Numbered from the stretch's first letter, positions 31,469 through 39,998 are shown. The stretch: 40,622 nucleotides of DNA from an uncultured Prevotella sp. (GCA_900554835.1 USJD01000009.1:1-40622), one strand, 5' to 3'. Notes: generated by a model from the letters alone, not told the origin. Numbers and translations are program-made.

Positions 31469-31511
31469 AAGGACTGATGAAATACAAGGACTGATGAAAT
31501 CCAAGGACTGG
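31469..31511. repeat. 17-bp tandem repeats
   Basis: AAGGACTGATGAAATAC (31469) is followed by AAGGACTGATGAAATCC (31486) and a partial third copy AAGGACTGG (31503). They lie between uvrB and the transporter gene. No terminator is evident there. Confidence 0.75.
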
Positions 31512-31594
31512 AGATATTAAAAACTGGATGAAAAGTAAGGTAAATATTATAAGAAAAAACAATAGGTAAATAAAAGGTAATCAGATTAAAATTT

Positions 31595-32512
31595 ATGTGG
31601 TTAGTATTAGCATTTCTCTCAGCTACACTGCTGGGATTCTATGATGCCTTCAAGAAAAAGGCACTTTCTGGTAACGCGGTGATTCCGGTGCTCTTTCTGA
31701 ACACCCTCTTTTCATCGCTCATCTTCATCCCGTTCATCATTATGAGCTATACAGGAACTCAGTTGGACGGAACGATATTTCATGTAGCTGAAGGCGGATG
31801 GGAGGTTCATAAATATATCGTACTGAAGAGTATGATTGTATTGAGCAGTTGGACATTCGGCTATTTCGGTATGAAGCATCTGCCTCTTACCATTGTAGGA
31901 CCTATCAATGCCACAAGACCGGTGATGACACTTGTAGGTGCACTGATAGTGTATGGTGAAGTATTGAACCTATATCAGTGGATTGGTGTAATTTTGGCTA
32001 TCATCTCTTTCGCCATGCTCAGCAAAAGCGGAAAGAAAGAAGGAATCGACTTCAAGCATGACAAGTGGATCTACTTCATCGTCTTGGCTGCCATATTGGG
32101 AGCTATTAGCGGTCTTTATGACAAATATCTCATGGCTCCCCCTGAGAACGGTGGCGTCGGACTGGACAGAATGATTGTACAGAGCTGGTACAATATCTAT
32201 CAGTTCTTCCTCATGGGAGCGATGATGCTCATGATTTGGTGGCCTAAGAAGAACAGTACCACCCCATTCCACTGGCACTGGTCTATCGTATTCATCAGTA
32301 TCTTCTTGAGCGCAGCAGACTTCGTCTATTTCTACGCATTAAGTTTACCGGGCGCCATGATCAGTATCGTAAGTATGGTAAGACGCGGAAGTGTCATCGT
32401 CAGTTTTCTCTTCGGAGCCGCTATCTTCCACGAGAAGAACCTCAAAGCAAAGTTTGTCGACCTGCTTTTGGTGCTCTTAGGTATGCTCTTCCTGTATTTC
32501 GGAACTAAATAA
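31595..32512 (+). CDS. EamA/DMT family transporter
   Basis: A 305-residue inner-membrane protein with about ten hydrophobic segments in two EamA-like halves (first 1-145, second 155-305). The first half ends VVGALIVYGE-like (TLVGALIVYGEVLNLYQWIGVILAIISF) and the second ends FGAAIFHEKNLKAKFVDLLLVLLGMLFLYF, both typical of drug/metabolite transporters. Substrate unknown. No promoter box is evident in the 156-bp gap, so it may be read through from uvrB. Confidence 0.85.
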   Translation: MWLVLAFLSATLLGFYDAFKKKALSGNAVIPVLFLNTLFSSLIFIPFIIMSYTGTQLDGTIFHVAEGGWEVHKYIVLKSMIVLSSWTFGYFGMKHLPLTIVGPINATRPVMTLVGALIVYGEVLNLYQWIGVILAIISFAMLSKSGKKEGIDFKHDKWIYFIVLAAILGAISGLYDKYLMAPPENGGVGLDRMIVQSWYNIYQFFLMGAMMLMIWWPKKNSTTPFHWHWSIVFISIFLSAADFVYFYALSLPGAMISIVSMVRRGSVIVSFLFGAAIFHEKNLKAKFVDLLLVLLGMLFLYFGTK

Positions 32513-32578
32513 GAAACGGGGGAATAACTGCAAAAAGAATATTCTTTTCATTAAAAACAATAACTTTTTGAATATTTA

Positions 32579-32610
32579 TTTGGCAGTTTAATAATAAAGT
32601 GTTAATTTTG
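32579..32610 (+). promoter_or_regulatory. Promoter of the ACT-UPF0210 operon
   Basis: TTTG (32579-32582), a 20-bp spacer and TAATTTTG (32603-32610) form a full consensus promoter, 37 bp before the ACT gene. Confidence 0.8.
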
Positions 32611-32647
32611 CAGACAAAATAATTACCAAAAACAAATAGATTTGATC

Positions 32648-32920
32648 ATGAATAGAACAATTATTACAGTAGTGGGCAAAGATACTGTGGGTATCATTGC
32701 TAAGGTTTGTACCTATTTGGCAGAGAATGACATCAACATTCTTGATATCTCACAGACCATCGTTCAGAAGTATTTCAACATGATGATGATTGTTGACATG
32801 GGTAAGATGAAGAAGTCTTTCGAGAATGTGGCTGATGAGCTTACTGAGATTGGTAAAGGCATGGGCGTACAGATCAAAACCCAGCGTGAGGAAATTTTTG
32901 ATATGATGCACCGTATCTAA
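32648..32920 (+). CDS. ACT domain protein (UPF0237 family)
   Basis: A 90-residue single ACT domain: TIITVVGKDTVGIIAKVCTY and NILDISQTIV carry the usual ligand-binding Gly/Ile pattern. ACT domains sense amino acids or related small molecules. This family is nearly always next to the UPF0210/DUF711 gene, as here (74 bp downstream), suggesting that the two work together, perhaps with the ACT protein as sensor. The ATG at 32648 is preferred to a TTG at 32642. Confidence 0.9.
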   Translation: MNRTIITVVGKDTVGIIAKVCTYLAENDINILDISQTIVQKYFNMMMIVDMGKMKKSFENVADELTEIGKGMGVQIKTQREEIFDMMHRI

Positions 32921-32994
32921 TCAATCCCGATATTCATTCAGGGTATCAATTAGACACATTATTATATTATATATATATAGATAAAAATACAATT

Positions 32995-34359
32995 ATGATC
33001 AACATATCTGAGGTTATCGAAACCAACAAGATGATTGAGCAGGAAAATCTCGATGTTCGTACCATCACAATGGGTATCAACCTGTTGGATTGTGCTGCAA
33101 CAGATGTGGATGTGCTCTGTCAGAACATATACAATAAAATCACTCGCCTGGCCAAAAATCTGGTAAAAACCGGCGAAGACATCTCTAAGGAATTTGGTAT
33201 TCCTATCGTCAACAAGAGAATCTCCATTACTCCTATTTCACTCGTAGGCGGTTCTGCATGCAAGACTACAGACGACTACGTGAAGATTGCCAAGACGCTT
33301 GACAAATGTGCCAAGGAACTCGGCGTAAACTTCCTGGGTGGTTACTCTGCTATTGTAAGCAAGGGTATGAGCAAGAGCGATGAACTTCTGATCCGTTCTA
33401 TTCCGCAGGCTCTGGCGCAGACTGATTTTATCTGCAGTTCTATCAATGTAGGTTCTACAAAGACGGGTATCAACATGGATGCTGTCCGCCTGATGGGACA
33501 AATCATCAAGGATACTGCTGAGGCAACTAAGGATCAGGGTTCACTGGGTTGTGCTAAGTTGGTTGTTTTATGCAATGCACCTGACGACAATCCGTTTATG
33601 GCTGGTGCTTTCCATGGTGTAAGCGAGGCAGATGCGGTCATCAGCGTGGGTGTCAGCGGTCCTGGTGTAGTAAAATATGCACTGGAAAGTGTTCGCGGTG
33701 AGAGTTTCGAGGTTTTGTGCGAGACCATCAAGCGTACTGCATTCAAGATTACACGTGTAGGTCAGTTGGTGGCTAAAGAGGCTTCTGCTCGTCTGAATAT
33801 CCCATTCGGCATCATCGACTTGTCTCTGGCTCCTACTCCTGCTATCGGCGACAGTGTGGCTGACATTCTTAAGGAAATCGGTTTGGAACATCCAGGAGCT
33901 CCTGGTACAACCGCAGCTTTGGCTCTGTTGAATGACCAGGTAAAGAAGGGTGGCATCATGGCTTCATCATACGTAGGTGGTCTGAGTGGTGCTTTCATTC
34001 CTGTAAGTGAAGACCAGGGTATGATTGATGCTGTTGAGGCTGGTGCTCTGACTATCGAGAAATTGGAAGCTATGACCTGCGTTTGCTCTGTAGGTCTTGA
34101 TATGATTGCAATTCCTGGCGACACTCCTGCAACTACCATTTCAGGTGTGATTGCTGACGAGGCAGCTATCGGTATGATCAATCAGAAAACTACCGCAGTC
34201 CGCGTGATTCCAGTAATTGGAATGAAGGTTGGCGACAATGTTGACTTTGGCGGTTTGCTGGGTCATGCTCCTATCATGCCTGTCAACTCTTTCAGTTGCG
34301 AAGCATTTGTCAACCGTGTAGGACGCATCCCTGCTCCTATCCACAGTTTCAAGAACTAA
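32995..34359 (+). CDS. UPF0210/DUF711 family protein (PFL-like fold)
   Basis: A 454-residue protein matching UPF0210 (DUF711). It starts with the ITMGINLLDCA segment and has DFICSSINVGSTKTGINMDAV and GAPGTTAALALLNDQVKKGG. The fold resembles pyruvate formate-lyase/ribonucleotide reductase barrels, but the enzymatic role is not known to me. It is full length and Cys-containing. It forms an operon with the ACT gene and ends in a strong terminator. Confidence 0.9.
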   Translation: MINISEVIETNKMIEQENLDVRTITMGINLLDCAATDVDVLCQNIYNKITRLAKNLVKTGEDISKEFGIPIVNKRISITPISLVGGSACKTTDDYVKIAKTLDKCAKELGVNFLGGYSAIVSKGMSKSDELLIRSIPQALAQTDFICSSINVGSTKTGINMDAVRLMGQIIKDTAEATKDQGSLGCAKLVVLCNAPDDNPFMAGAFHGVSEADAVISVGVSGPGVVKYALESVRGESFEVLCETIKRTAFKITRVGQLVAKEASARLNIPFGIIDLSLAPTPAIGDSVADILKEIGLEHPGAPGTTAALALLNDQVKKGGIMASSYVGGLSGAFIPVSEDQGMIDAVEAGALTIEKLEAMTCVCSVGLDMIAIPGDTPATTISGVIADEAAIGMINQKTTAVRVIPVIGMKVGDNVDFGGLLGHAPIMPVNSFSCEAFVNRVGRIPAPIHSFKN

Positions 34360-34381
34360 ATCAGAAAATCATATAAAAAAG

Positions 34382-34419
34382 AGAGGGTGTGTCATAACTA
34401 CATGACACACCCTCTTTTT
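34382..34419 (+). terminator. Terminator of the ACT-UPF0210 operon
   Basis: A perfect 13-bp stem (AGAGGGTGTGTCA 34382-34394, TGACACACCCTCT 34403-34415) with an 8-nt loop and TTTTT at 34415-34419. Confidence 0.92.
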
Positions 34420-34456
34420 ATAAAGCATTTCCTCAAAGGAAACACATTTATAAGCT

Positions 34457-34611
34457 CTAACGAAGCGCTTTATTGAGGTATAAGTTTTATTAAGGTCTAA
34501 TGATGCGCTTTATTAAGGTCTAATGATGCGCTTTATTAAGGTCTAATGATGCGCATCGTTAGGTGTCAATGATACGCATCGTTAGGTGTTAATGATGCGC
34601 ATCATTAGGTT
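34457..34611. repeat. Seven-unit 23-bp tandem array with embedded palindromes
   Basis: Units start at 34457, 34480 (17 bp, 6-bp deletion), 34497, 34520, 34543, 34566 and 34589. Units at 34497 and 34520 are identical (CTAATGATGCGCTTTATTAAGG plus T). The last three carry TGATGCGCATC-like centres. The final one contains an 18-bp perfect palindrome TAATGATGCGCATCATTA (34590-34607). The array lies between the ends of two convergent genes. It could bind a dimeric protein, or each palindromic unit could fold as a hairpin in RNA. The function is unknown. Confidence 0.85.
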
Positions 34612-34696
34612 ACTAAAAAGTGCTTCTTCATCCGTCTGTAATTTTCGAGAAATTAGGGGTCAAAAATTCCGCCCCTACACCCACTTTTATTTTCCC

Positions 34697-34724
34697 TGCC
34701 CACGGAAAAATTCTTGCGTGGGCA
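34697..34724 (-). terminator. Possible terminator of the sigma/anti-sigma unit
   Basis: An 8-bp stem (TGCCCACG 34697-34704, CGTGGGCA 34717-34724) lies just after the stop codon of the beta-barrel gene on the minus strand. It has no clean T run (GGGAAAATAAAA follows), so the call is tentative. Confidence 0.4.
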
Positions 34725-34735
34725 AGGAGAAAAAA

Positions 34736-36151
34736 TTACTTCCCAATATTGAATCGGAGACCGAACTGGATATTGAAATTCAACTTTTTATCTTTGAAGA
34801 TATTTTCAATCTGACTTCCATTATCAAAGTAATATTTCATTCCAGGCTCCACATAAACTCCCAATTGAGGAATAAAATCATACTGGATACCAACAGATGC
34901 ATTTGTTGACCATTGCATCTTATCACGTTTGCTTTCTTTTACTTCTCCATCCGTTTCGGTATGATTCTTAATATTTACAGCTCCTTCACCACCTGCTGTC
35001 ACGTAAGTATGCAAGCCTTTATATTCCCATACAGAATAACTCAAATTGAGCGGTATTCCTATATAATGGAGGTCTTGGGTAGAGACTGTACGGGTATCAG
35101 AAACTCCACTGATGAAATCCGAACAGACTTTGGTATAAACCAGGCCCGTAGAGAGTTTCAACTTAGGAAGAAGATGAAAGCCCACCTGCATACCTACTGA
35201 TATCGGTTGATGATGCTTGGTCTTTTCGTAGAGATCCGAAGTTGGGATCATGGCCATATATCTTTCATCAAAGAAACTGGCAATCTTGATATTTTTATCA
35301 TAATAAACAGGATCAGAAGAAGGCATAGAACTCATCAATACAGGACTATTGCCTCCCGATGTCTTCCCAATAAATCCATTCTCGCCGTACAACTGAAGTT
35401 TCAAGCCACCACGATGACGTTTGTCTTTACGTCCCAGCTCTTCATCCATACTGCTTTGCGCCAAAACAGCTCCTCTTCTGTTCTGAGCAGAAGACATTAC
35501 ATCACCTTCTGGAGTTATTAGAGAGTTTACTTTCCGAGAAGAACGGGATGAAGGAACCGTTTCTGATTTCTCATTTACAGAACGGACAGAACTCTGAGTA
35601 TCTAAATCTAAAGATAAAGCAGATTCTGAACTTACTAAATCTACAGAATTAGATTGAGCAAGAATGTTGTTCCTTGTCTGTCCGCCTCCAGACGAAGTGT
35701 GCAGTCCATCTTTAGTCATCCCATTTTGACCATCATCAGATAGTGCGGTCTGATCATCATAATTTGTATTTTGACCATTAGCAGATAGCGCAGTCCGACC
35801 ATTATTAGAGATTGATTTCTGACCATTTTTAGAGACTGCTGTCTGCCTTTTATCTATGAAACTTTTGGGGCCTTTGTCAAATATAGCAGCGACTTCATTT
35901 TCTGCAATTTCATTCCACGGATGGAAATACACATAGGCACCACCAGCAAGAAGGACAGCTATTGATGCGGCTATAGAGAAACGGCGCATCACAACAGAGC
36001 GAGCGACACCATTATTGCTATGGACGTTTTTATTCGCAAAAGCCTCGTCATGAACTAACGATTGTTCAATGTTAGCCCACAACTCATCACCGACTGGCAT
36101 TTGATAGTCTGCCATCCGGTCGCGTAGTCTGTCTGTCCAATCGTTATTCAT
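34736..36151 (-). CDS. Probable dual-membrane anti-sigma protein with C-terminal outer-membrane beta-barrel
   Basis: A 471-residue protein whose layout spans the envelope. A cytoplasmic N-terminus of about 55 residues (DWTDRLRDRMADYQMPVGDELW) should bind the sigma factor. One membrane helix follows (FSIAASIAVLLAGGAYVYF). Then comes a low-complexity, Ser/Asn/Asp-rich periplasmic stretch (about 95-250) that includes repeats of the type TALSxNGQ. The C-terminal 220 residues form a small outer-membrane barrel ending FNIQFGLRFNIGK. Dual membrane-spanning anti-sigma factors of this kind were described in Bacteroides. The assignment here rests on layout and on the overlapping ECF sigma gene. Confidence 0.8.
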   Translation of the reverse strand: MNNDWTDRLRDRMADYQMPVGDELWANIEQSLVHDEAFANKNVHSNNGVARSVVMRRFSIAASIAVLLAGGAYVYFHPWNEIAENEVAAIFDKGPKSFIDKRQTAVSKNGQKSISNNGRTALSANGQNTNYDDQTALSDDGQNGMTKDGLHTSSGGGQTRNNILAQSNSVDLVSSESALSLDLDTQSSVRSVNEKSETVPSSRSSRKVNSLITPEGDVMSSAQNRRGAVLAQSSMDEELGRKDKRHRGGLKLQLYGENGFIGKTSGGNSPVLMSSMPSSDPVYYDKNIKIASFFDERYMAMIPTSDLYEKTKHHQPISVGMQVGFHLLPKLKLSTGLVYTKVCSDFISGVSDTRTVSTQDLHYIGIPLNLSYSVWEYKGLHTYVTAGGEGAVNIKNHTETDGEVKESKRDKMQWSTNASVGIQYDFIPQLGVYVEPGMKYYFDNGSQIENIFKDKKLNFNIQFGLRFNIGK

Positions 36152-36689
36152 ATTCCTTACTCTTTAGATAATTATTAATTTTGTTCGCTAAAAGTTTTTT
36201 GGCCCTCAAATACTGAGAAGCAGAAGTAGATTCCTTGATATCAAGCATCTCTGCAATCTCCTTGTGACTCTTTTGTTCAAAGACATAGAGGTTTAAAACC
36301 ATTCTATAACCATCAGGCAACTCACTGATCATCTGATTCAGAACTTGCGGTGGTACTTTATCGACGTCTGGTTCTTGTTCTTCTATCTCATCTGGGAACT
36401 CATCAACAAAAGAAAATTTTGCTTTCTGTTTGATGAAATTGATTGCCTCATTGGAAACAATTCTAAGAACCCATCCCTTCAACGATCCCTCACCCCTGTA
36501 TTCAAACCTGTTGACAGAAGAAAGAATCTTCACAAAACTATCCTGAATGACATCATTGAGATCATCACGATCAGGGACATACCTCAGCCCTACAGCCATG
36601 GCATATCCCACATATCGGCTATACAGTTGATGCAACGCACTCCTGTCGCCCTTTTTGATATCATCCAATAATTCCTTTTCTGATTTCAT
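36144..36689 (-). CDS. ECF-type RNA polymerase sigma factor
   Basis: A 181-residue sigma-70 family protein with regions 2 (DRDDLNDVIQDSFVKILSSVNRFEYRGEGSLKGWVLRIVSNEAINFIKQ, about 40-87) and 4 (LPDGYRMVLNLYVFEQKSHKEIAEMLDIKESTSASQYLRAKKLL, about 124-167) and no region 3, which defines the ECF group. Its stop overlaps the start of the anti-sigma gene by 8 bp, so the pair is translationally coupled. It should be released by an envelope signal sensed through the barrel protein. The target genes are not visible here. Confidence 0.92.
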   Translation of the reverse strand: MKSEKELLDDIKKGDRSALHQLYSRYVGYAMAVGLRYVPDRDDLNDVIQDSFVKILSSVNRFEYRGEGSLKGWVLRIVSNEAINFIKQKAKFSFVDEFPDEIEEQEPDVDKVPPQVLNQMISELPDGYRMVLNLYVFEQKSHKEIAEMLDIKESTSASQYLRAKKLLANKINNYLKSKEYE

Positions 36690-36814
36690 TCTTTAACAAC
36701 AAGTTACCACAACCGGGTGGTCTAAAACTCATAGCCATTTATCTAAAAACTGAAAAATATGAAAATCTTGCATCAGATTTATATTTTTTTGCAAATTTCT
36801 TTTTTGTAGGCCAT

Positions 36815-37729
36815 TTAAATCTCTACAACATCCCCTTCCTGAGTTAAAAAACTATGAGGAAAAACGGCTTTTGCCTCATTGAGTAGAATGTCTTCACAAT
36901 TATATCTCGCACTATAATGACCTAAAAGAAGTTTACCGGCATTGGCCGCTTTAGCTACAAGAGCTGCCTGTTTAGCAGTAGAATGATAATAAAGTTTGGC
37001 TCTATCCTCATTCTCTGAAGCATAAGTACTCTCATGATAAAGTACCGTTACATCTTGTATTTTTTTATAAAGCTCAGGCATAAACTTCGTATCACTACAG
37101 TATGCATAACTTCTTGGTGTCTCAGCTGGAGTTACCAATTGGCTATTGTCAATAACTTTTCCATCCGATGTTATCCAATCCTTTCCTAACTTGATATTAT
37201 TAATCTGACTGACCGGAATCTCATAATAGTCAATCATATCACGTCGGATATGAGGTAAGGTAGCCTTCTCGCGGAATAGAAAGCCACAACAAGGAACGCG
37301 ATGCTGAAGCGGAATTGTTTCTACCGTAAGAGACTTGTCTTCATAGATAATTTCTGACACCTTGGTATCAACGGGAACAAACTCTATTTTATATTCCATA
37401 CCCGTCATAAAGAAATCTAACTGTTGCTTAAACAAAGTTTCATATTCTTTTGGCGCATAGACTTTTAGAGAAGATGTCCTGCCTAACATTCCAAAGGTAG
37501 AAAGCAATCCGAGTAAACCAAAGCAATGATCACCATGCAAATGAGATATGAAGATGGCATTGATTTTCCCAAAATGAATGCGGGAACGTCTGAATTGTAT
37601 CTGAGCACCCTCACCGCAATCTATCATAAAAGCCTTTCCTCGCAATTCTATAATTTGCGAAGTAGGATAATGTTTAAGGGTGGGCAATGCACTGCCACAC
37701 CCTAATATATGAATTCTAAAAGGTTCCAT
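36815..37729 (-). CDS. rnz: Ribonuclease Z
   Basis: A 304-residue metallo-beta-lactamase-fold nuclease that trims tRNA 3' ends. LGCGSALPT, the zinc motif SHLHGDH (about 62-68), an exosite-like insertion (TSSLKVYAPKEYETLF), VLYHESTY and LLGHYSARY are all present, matching tRNase Z. The length is typical. It is flanked by the lipocalin-like gene upstream and the sigma factor gene downstream on the same strand. Confidence 0.95.
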   Translation of the reverse strand: MEPFRIHILGCGSALPTLKHYPTSQIIELRGKAFMIDCGEGAQIQFRRSRIHFGKINAIFISHLHGDHCFGLLGLLSTFGMLGRTSSLKVYAPKEYETLFKQQLDFFMTGMEYKIEFVPVDTKVSEIIYEDKSLTVETIPLQHRVPCCGFLFREKATLPHIRRDMIDYYEIPVSQINNIKLGKDWITSDGKVIDNSQLVTPAETPRSYAYCSDTKFMPELYKKIQDVTVLYHESTYASENEDRAKLYYHSTAKQAALVAKAANAGKLLLGHYSARYNCEDILLNEAKAVFPHSFLTQEGDVVEI

Positions 37730-37796
37730 TAAATCTTATCTAAAAATAAATTATTTTCCTCTTACAAGAAACTTATACCCAACGTTTGAAAATATA

Positions 37797-38360
37797 TTAT
37801 ACTTGACGCTTGAAAGTAAAGATTCCAGCATTATTTTCCAAATACATACTGTCAGGACCCAGTTCATCAATCATAAAAGTATCCTTGTTGAGCAACAACT
37901 TACCATTGAGAATCTTCCAGGAAGTCCAAGGATTCTGTTCTGCCTTCACATTATTCTTGACCTCACCGCCTTCAATAATCTCAAAATTCTTATCCAGACT
38001 CGTCCACTTTCCGAGAAGTGAAGTCAGATTAATCACCTGCTGAGCAGCCACATCGCCCAGTTCTTCATTTTTTTGACCATTCAATATCAAAGCGATTCTG
38101 TCACCTGCCAACAAACCACCTTTCACGATGTTAGGTTCTTCATCATCGATGAAGACGTTCATGGTATCTCCAGCATCTGTTATCAACTGAAGATTATGCA
38201 TTGTGGTGCCATCACCGCAAATACCATATATAGTCGAGTCAGGAACATCAACATCTGCTGTATCAACAACAGAAATGACATTGGATGTTTTACGTTCCTT
38301 ACAGCTGTTAACGACAAACAGGCTTACTAAAGCTATTGTTATAAAAAATAATTTCTTCAT
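37797..38360 (-). CDS. Lipocalin-like lipoprotein
   Basis: A 187-residue lipoprotein with signal peptide and lipobox (VSLFVVNSC). The C-terminal half (LLGKWTSLDKNFEIIEGG, WKILNGKLLLNKDTFMIDELGPDSMYLEN) resembles Bacteroidota lipocalin-like proteins. The N-terminal half (about 40-100) is a separate small beta domain. Expected to sit in a membrane facing the periplasm. The ligand is unknown. Confidence 0.75.
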   Translation of the reverse strand: MKKLFFITIALVSLFVVNSCKERKTSNVISVVDTADVDVPDSTIYGICGDGTTMHNLQLITDAGDTMNVFIDDEEPNIVKGGLLAGDRIALILNGQKNEELGDVAAQQVINLTSLLGKWTSLDKNFEIIEGGEVKNNVKAEQNPWTSWKILNGKLLLNKDTFMIDELGPDSMYLENNAGIFTFKRQV

Positions 38361-38549
38361 ATTTAAATCTCCTTATTCTTTATTGTTCTCAATTTTTGCG
38401 ATATTGTCTATATTCGCAGGATAACCAATAATCGCAGGATCATCTATATTCCGAATACTATCAAAATTTTAACCCATTCTTTTATAGATTTACCTTATCT
38501 TTTATTTTATATTACGCTTTTCTGTAGATTTACCTTTACTTAAAATAAA

Positions 38550-39515
38550 TCAGTTTTTATTCGCCTCTTTAGATTGGTCTTCACTCTTCTCTAAAGATTT
38601 AGCTTCATTCCATAGCTGATCCATTTCTTCCAATGAAATATCCTTCAGATTTTTTCCCTGTTTTAAGGTATGATCTTCCACATAATTAAAGCGACGAATG
38701 AATTTCTGATTGGTATGTTCAAGTGCATTATCGGGATTCAGTTTGTAGAGACGGGCTGCATTGATCACAGAAAAAAGGAAATCACCCAATTCCTGTGTGG
38801 ATTTTTCCTTATCTTCCTTTGCCAATTCTATTTTCAATTCATCAAGTTCCTCCTGGACCTTATCCCAAACATCCTCTTTGTTTTTCCAATCAAAGCCTAC
38901 ATTTCTTGCCTTGTCCTGTATGCGATAAGCTTTAATAAGAGAAGGCAAGGCATTAGGAACACCGCTAAGCACTCTTTCATTTCCATCCTTCTCCTGCTGC
39001 TTAATCTGCTCCCAGGTTTTCTCAACAGCAGTTGAAGTTTTCGGTTTGACTGCGCCCACCTTTTCCAAAGAGCTCTGATCATCATCAGAAGCAGAATCCA
39101 GTGATTTACCAGACTCATTTTTCTCTTCCTTATAAACAACCTGACCATTCTCATTGATGTACATATCAGGATTGGAGACACTCCACTCTCCTTCCTCATT
39201 CCAATTGATGAAAGGATGCCGGAACATCAGTTTATCTGCCTCCTGATTGCAAACATCGCAGATATCAAACTCACCGTCTTCTCTGCCGATAATACTATAG
39301 AACATCACATGCTCCAACACATCGCCCAACTCCTTCTTGATATCCTTGTAATCGCGCTTCATCAAGGCGTCACAAAGCTCGAAAGTCTCCTCGATTGTAT
39401 TCGGGCGAAGACTCTCGAATGTCTGCTTCTTATCCCATGGACACTGCAGACGCAGACGGTCCTGCACATCCAGCAAGCGACTGAACGCTGCTAACTTTTC
39501 TTCTTTCGTATGCAT
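38550..39515 (-). CDS. mazG: Nucleoside triphosphate pyrophosphohydrolase MazG, with inserted linker
   Basis: A 321-residue MazG. The first MazG domain has CPWDKKQTFESLRPNTIEETFEL and a KKELGDVLEHVMF metal-binding helix. The second has QDKARNVGFDW, EELDELKIEL and ELGDFLFSVINAARL. MazG hydrolyses NTPs to NMP and pyrophosphate. It is about 60 residues longer than E. coli MazG. The extra length is mainly an acidic/Ser-rich insertion between the two domains (about 125-170) and a charged C-terminus. Last gene of a three-gene unit. Confidence 0.93.
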   Translation of the reverse strand: MHTKEEKLAAFSRLLDVQDRLRLQCPWDKKQTFESLRPNTIEETFELCDALMKRDYKDIKKELGDVLEHVMFYSIIGREDGEFDICDVCNQEADKLMFRHPFINWNEEGEWSVSNPDMYINENGQVVYKEEKNESGKSLDSASDDDQSSLEKVGAVKPKTSTAVEKTWEQIKQQEKDGNERVLSGVPNALPSLIKAYRIQDKARNVGFDWKNKEDVWDKVQEELDELKIELAKEDKEKSTQELGDFLFSVINAARLYKLNPDNALEHTNQKFIRRFNYVEDHTLKQGKNLKDISLEEMDQLWNEAKSLEKSEDQSKEANKN

Positions 39516-39530
39516 GATTATAACCTCACA

Positions 39531-39650
39531 TTAAAGATTCTTCTTCCACTTCTTTCCCGCTTTCGTATTAAGGAAAATGGCGAAAGAAACAGCAGCTACA
39601 CACATCATTACATTGAAGAGAAACCAAGCTCCCATAATATCCCAATTCAT
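39531..39650 (-). CDS. Small membrane protein (39 residues)
   Basis: A 39-codon gene encodes MNWDIMGAWFLFNVMMCVAA, a continued hydrophobic segment, and a strongly basic end (KKWKKNL). It begins 4 bp after the preceding gene stops, with AAAGAG as a possible ribosome binding site, and ends 15 bp before mazG. The hydrophobic helix with positive-inside end and the tight spacing support a real gene. The function is unknown. Confidence 0.6.
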   Translation of the reverse strand: MNWDIMGAWFLFNVMMCVAAVSFAIFLNTKAGKKWKKNL

Positions 39651-39654
39651 ATTC

Positions 39655-39888
39655 TTACTCTTTAAATTTTAACAATTCATTGGCAATATAAGCAAGCGTA
39701 CACCCACAAATAAAGCCTACAAATACACACGCAATATTGATGTCACCCAAGCCCTTACCTGTGAACAGAGGCGACAATCCTCCCACGGCAACGCTACCAA
39801 ACATCAGCTTCGCCATATCATAGAGAAAACCGGCTAGGAGTTTTCTTCTATCTTGCTCTGAAACTTCTTTTACTGCATTACTAACCAT
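39655..39888 (-). CDS. Small two-helix membrane protein (DUF6722-like)
   Basis: A 77-residue protein with a basic N-terminus and two hydrophobic segments (about 22-40 and 50-68: CVFVGFICGCTLAYIANELL). It resembles the small DUF6722 proteins of Bacteroidales, although I am not certain of the family. The ATG at 39888 is used; a TTG at 39900 is possible. First gene of the unit leading to mazG. Confidence 0.7.
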   Translation of the reverse strand: MVSNAVKEVSEQDRRKLLAGFLYDMAKLMFGSVAVGGLSPLFTGKGLGDINIACVFVGFICGCTLAYIANELLKFKE

Positions 39889-39918
39889 CGTTTTGTGCAA
39901 AAATTAATAATTTTGATG

Positions 39919-39926
39919 CAAAGATA
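39919..39926 (-). promoter_or_regulatory. Promoter -7 box of the mazG unit
   Basis: On the minus strand TATCTTTG (39926-39919) matches TAnnTTTG exactly. It faces away from the valS promoter. Only 22 bp separate the two boxes, so their -33 regions overlap and the promoters may compete. Confidence 0.75.
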
Positions 39927-39948
39927 GTATTTTTCGCCCAAAAATTAG

Positions 39949-39956
39949 TATCTTTG
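39949..39956 (+). promoter_or_regulatory. Promoter -7 box of valS
   Basis: TATCTTTG matches TAnnTTTG exactly, giving a leader of about 37 nt before the valS ATG. No T-box or leader peptide is seen. Confidence 0.75.
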
Positions 39957-39998
39957 CACCGTTTTTTAAAGAAAAAGAATAAAAATTAGATATAAACA

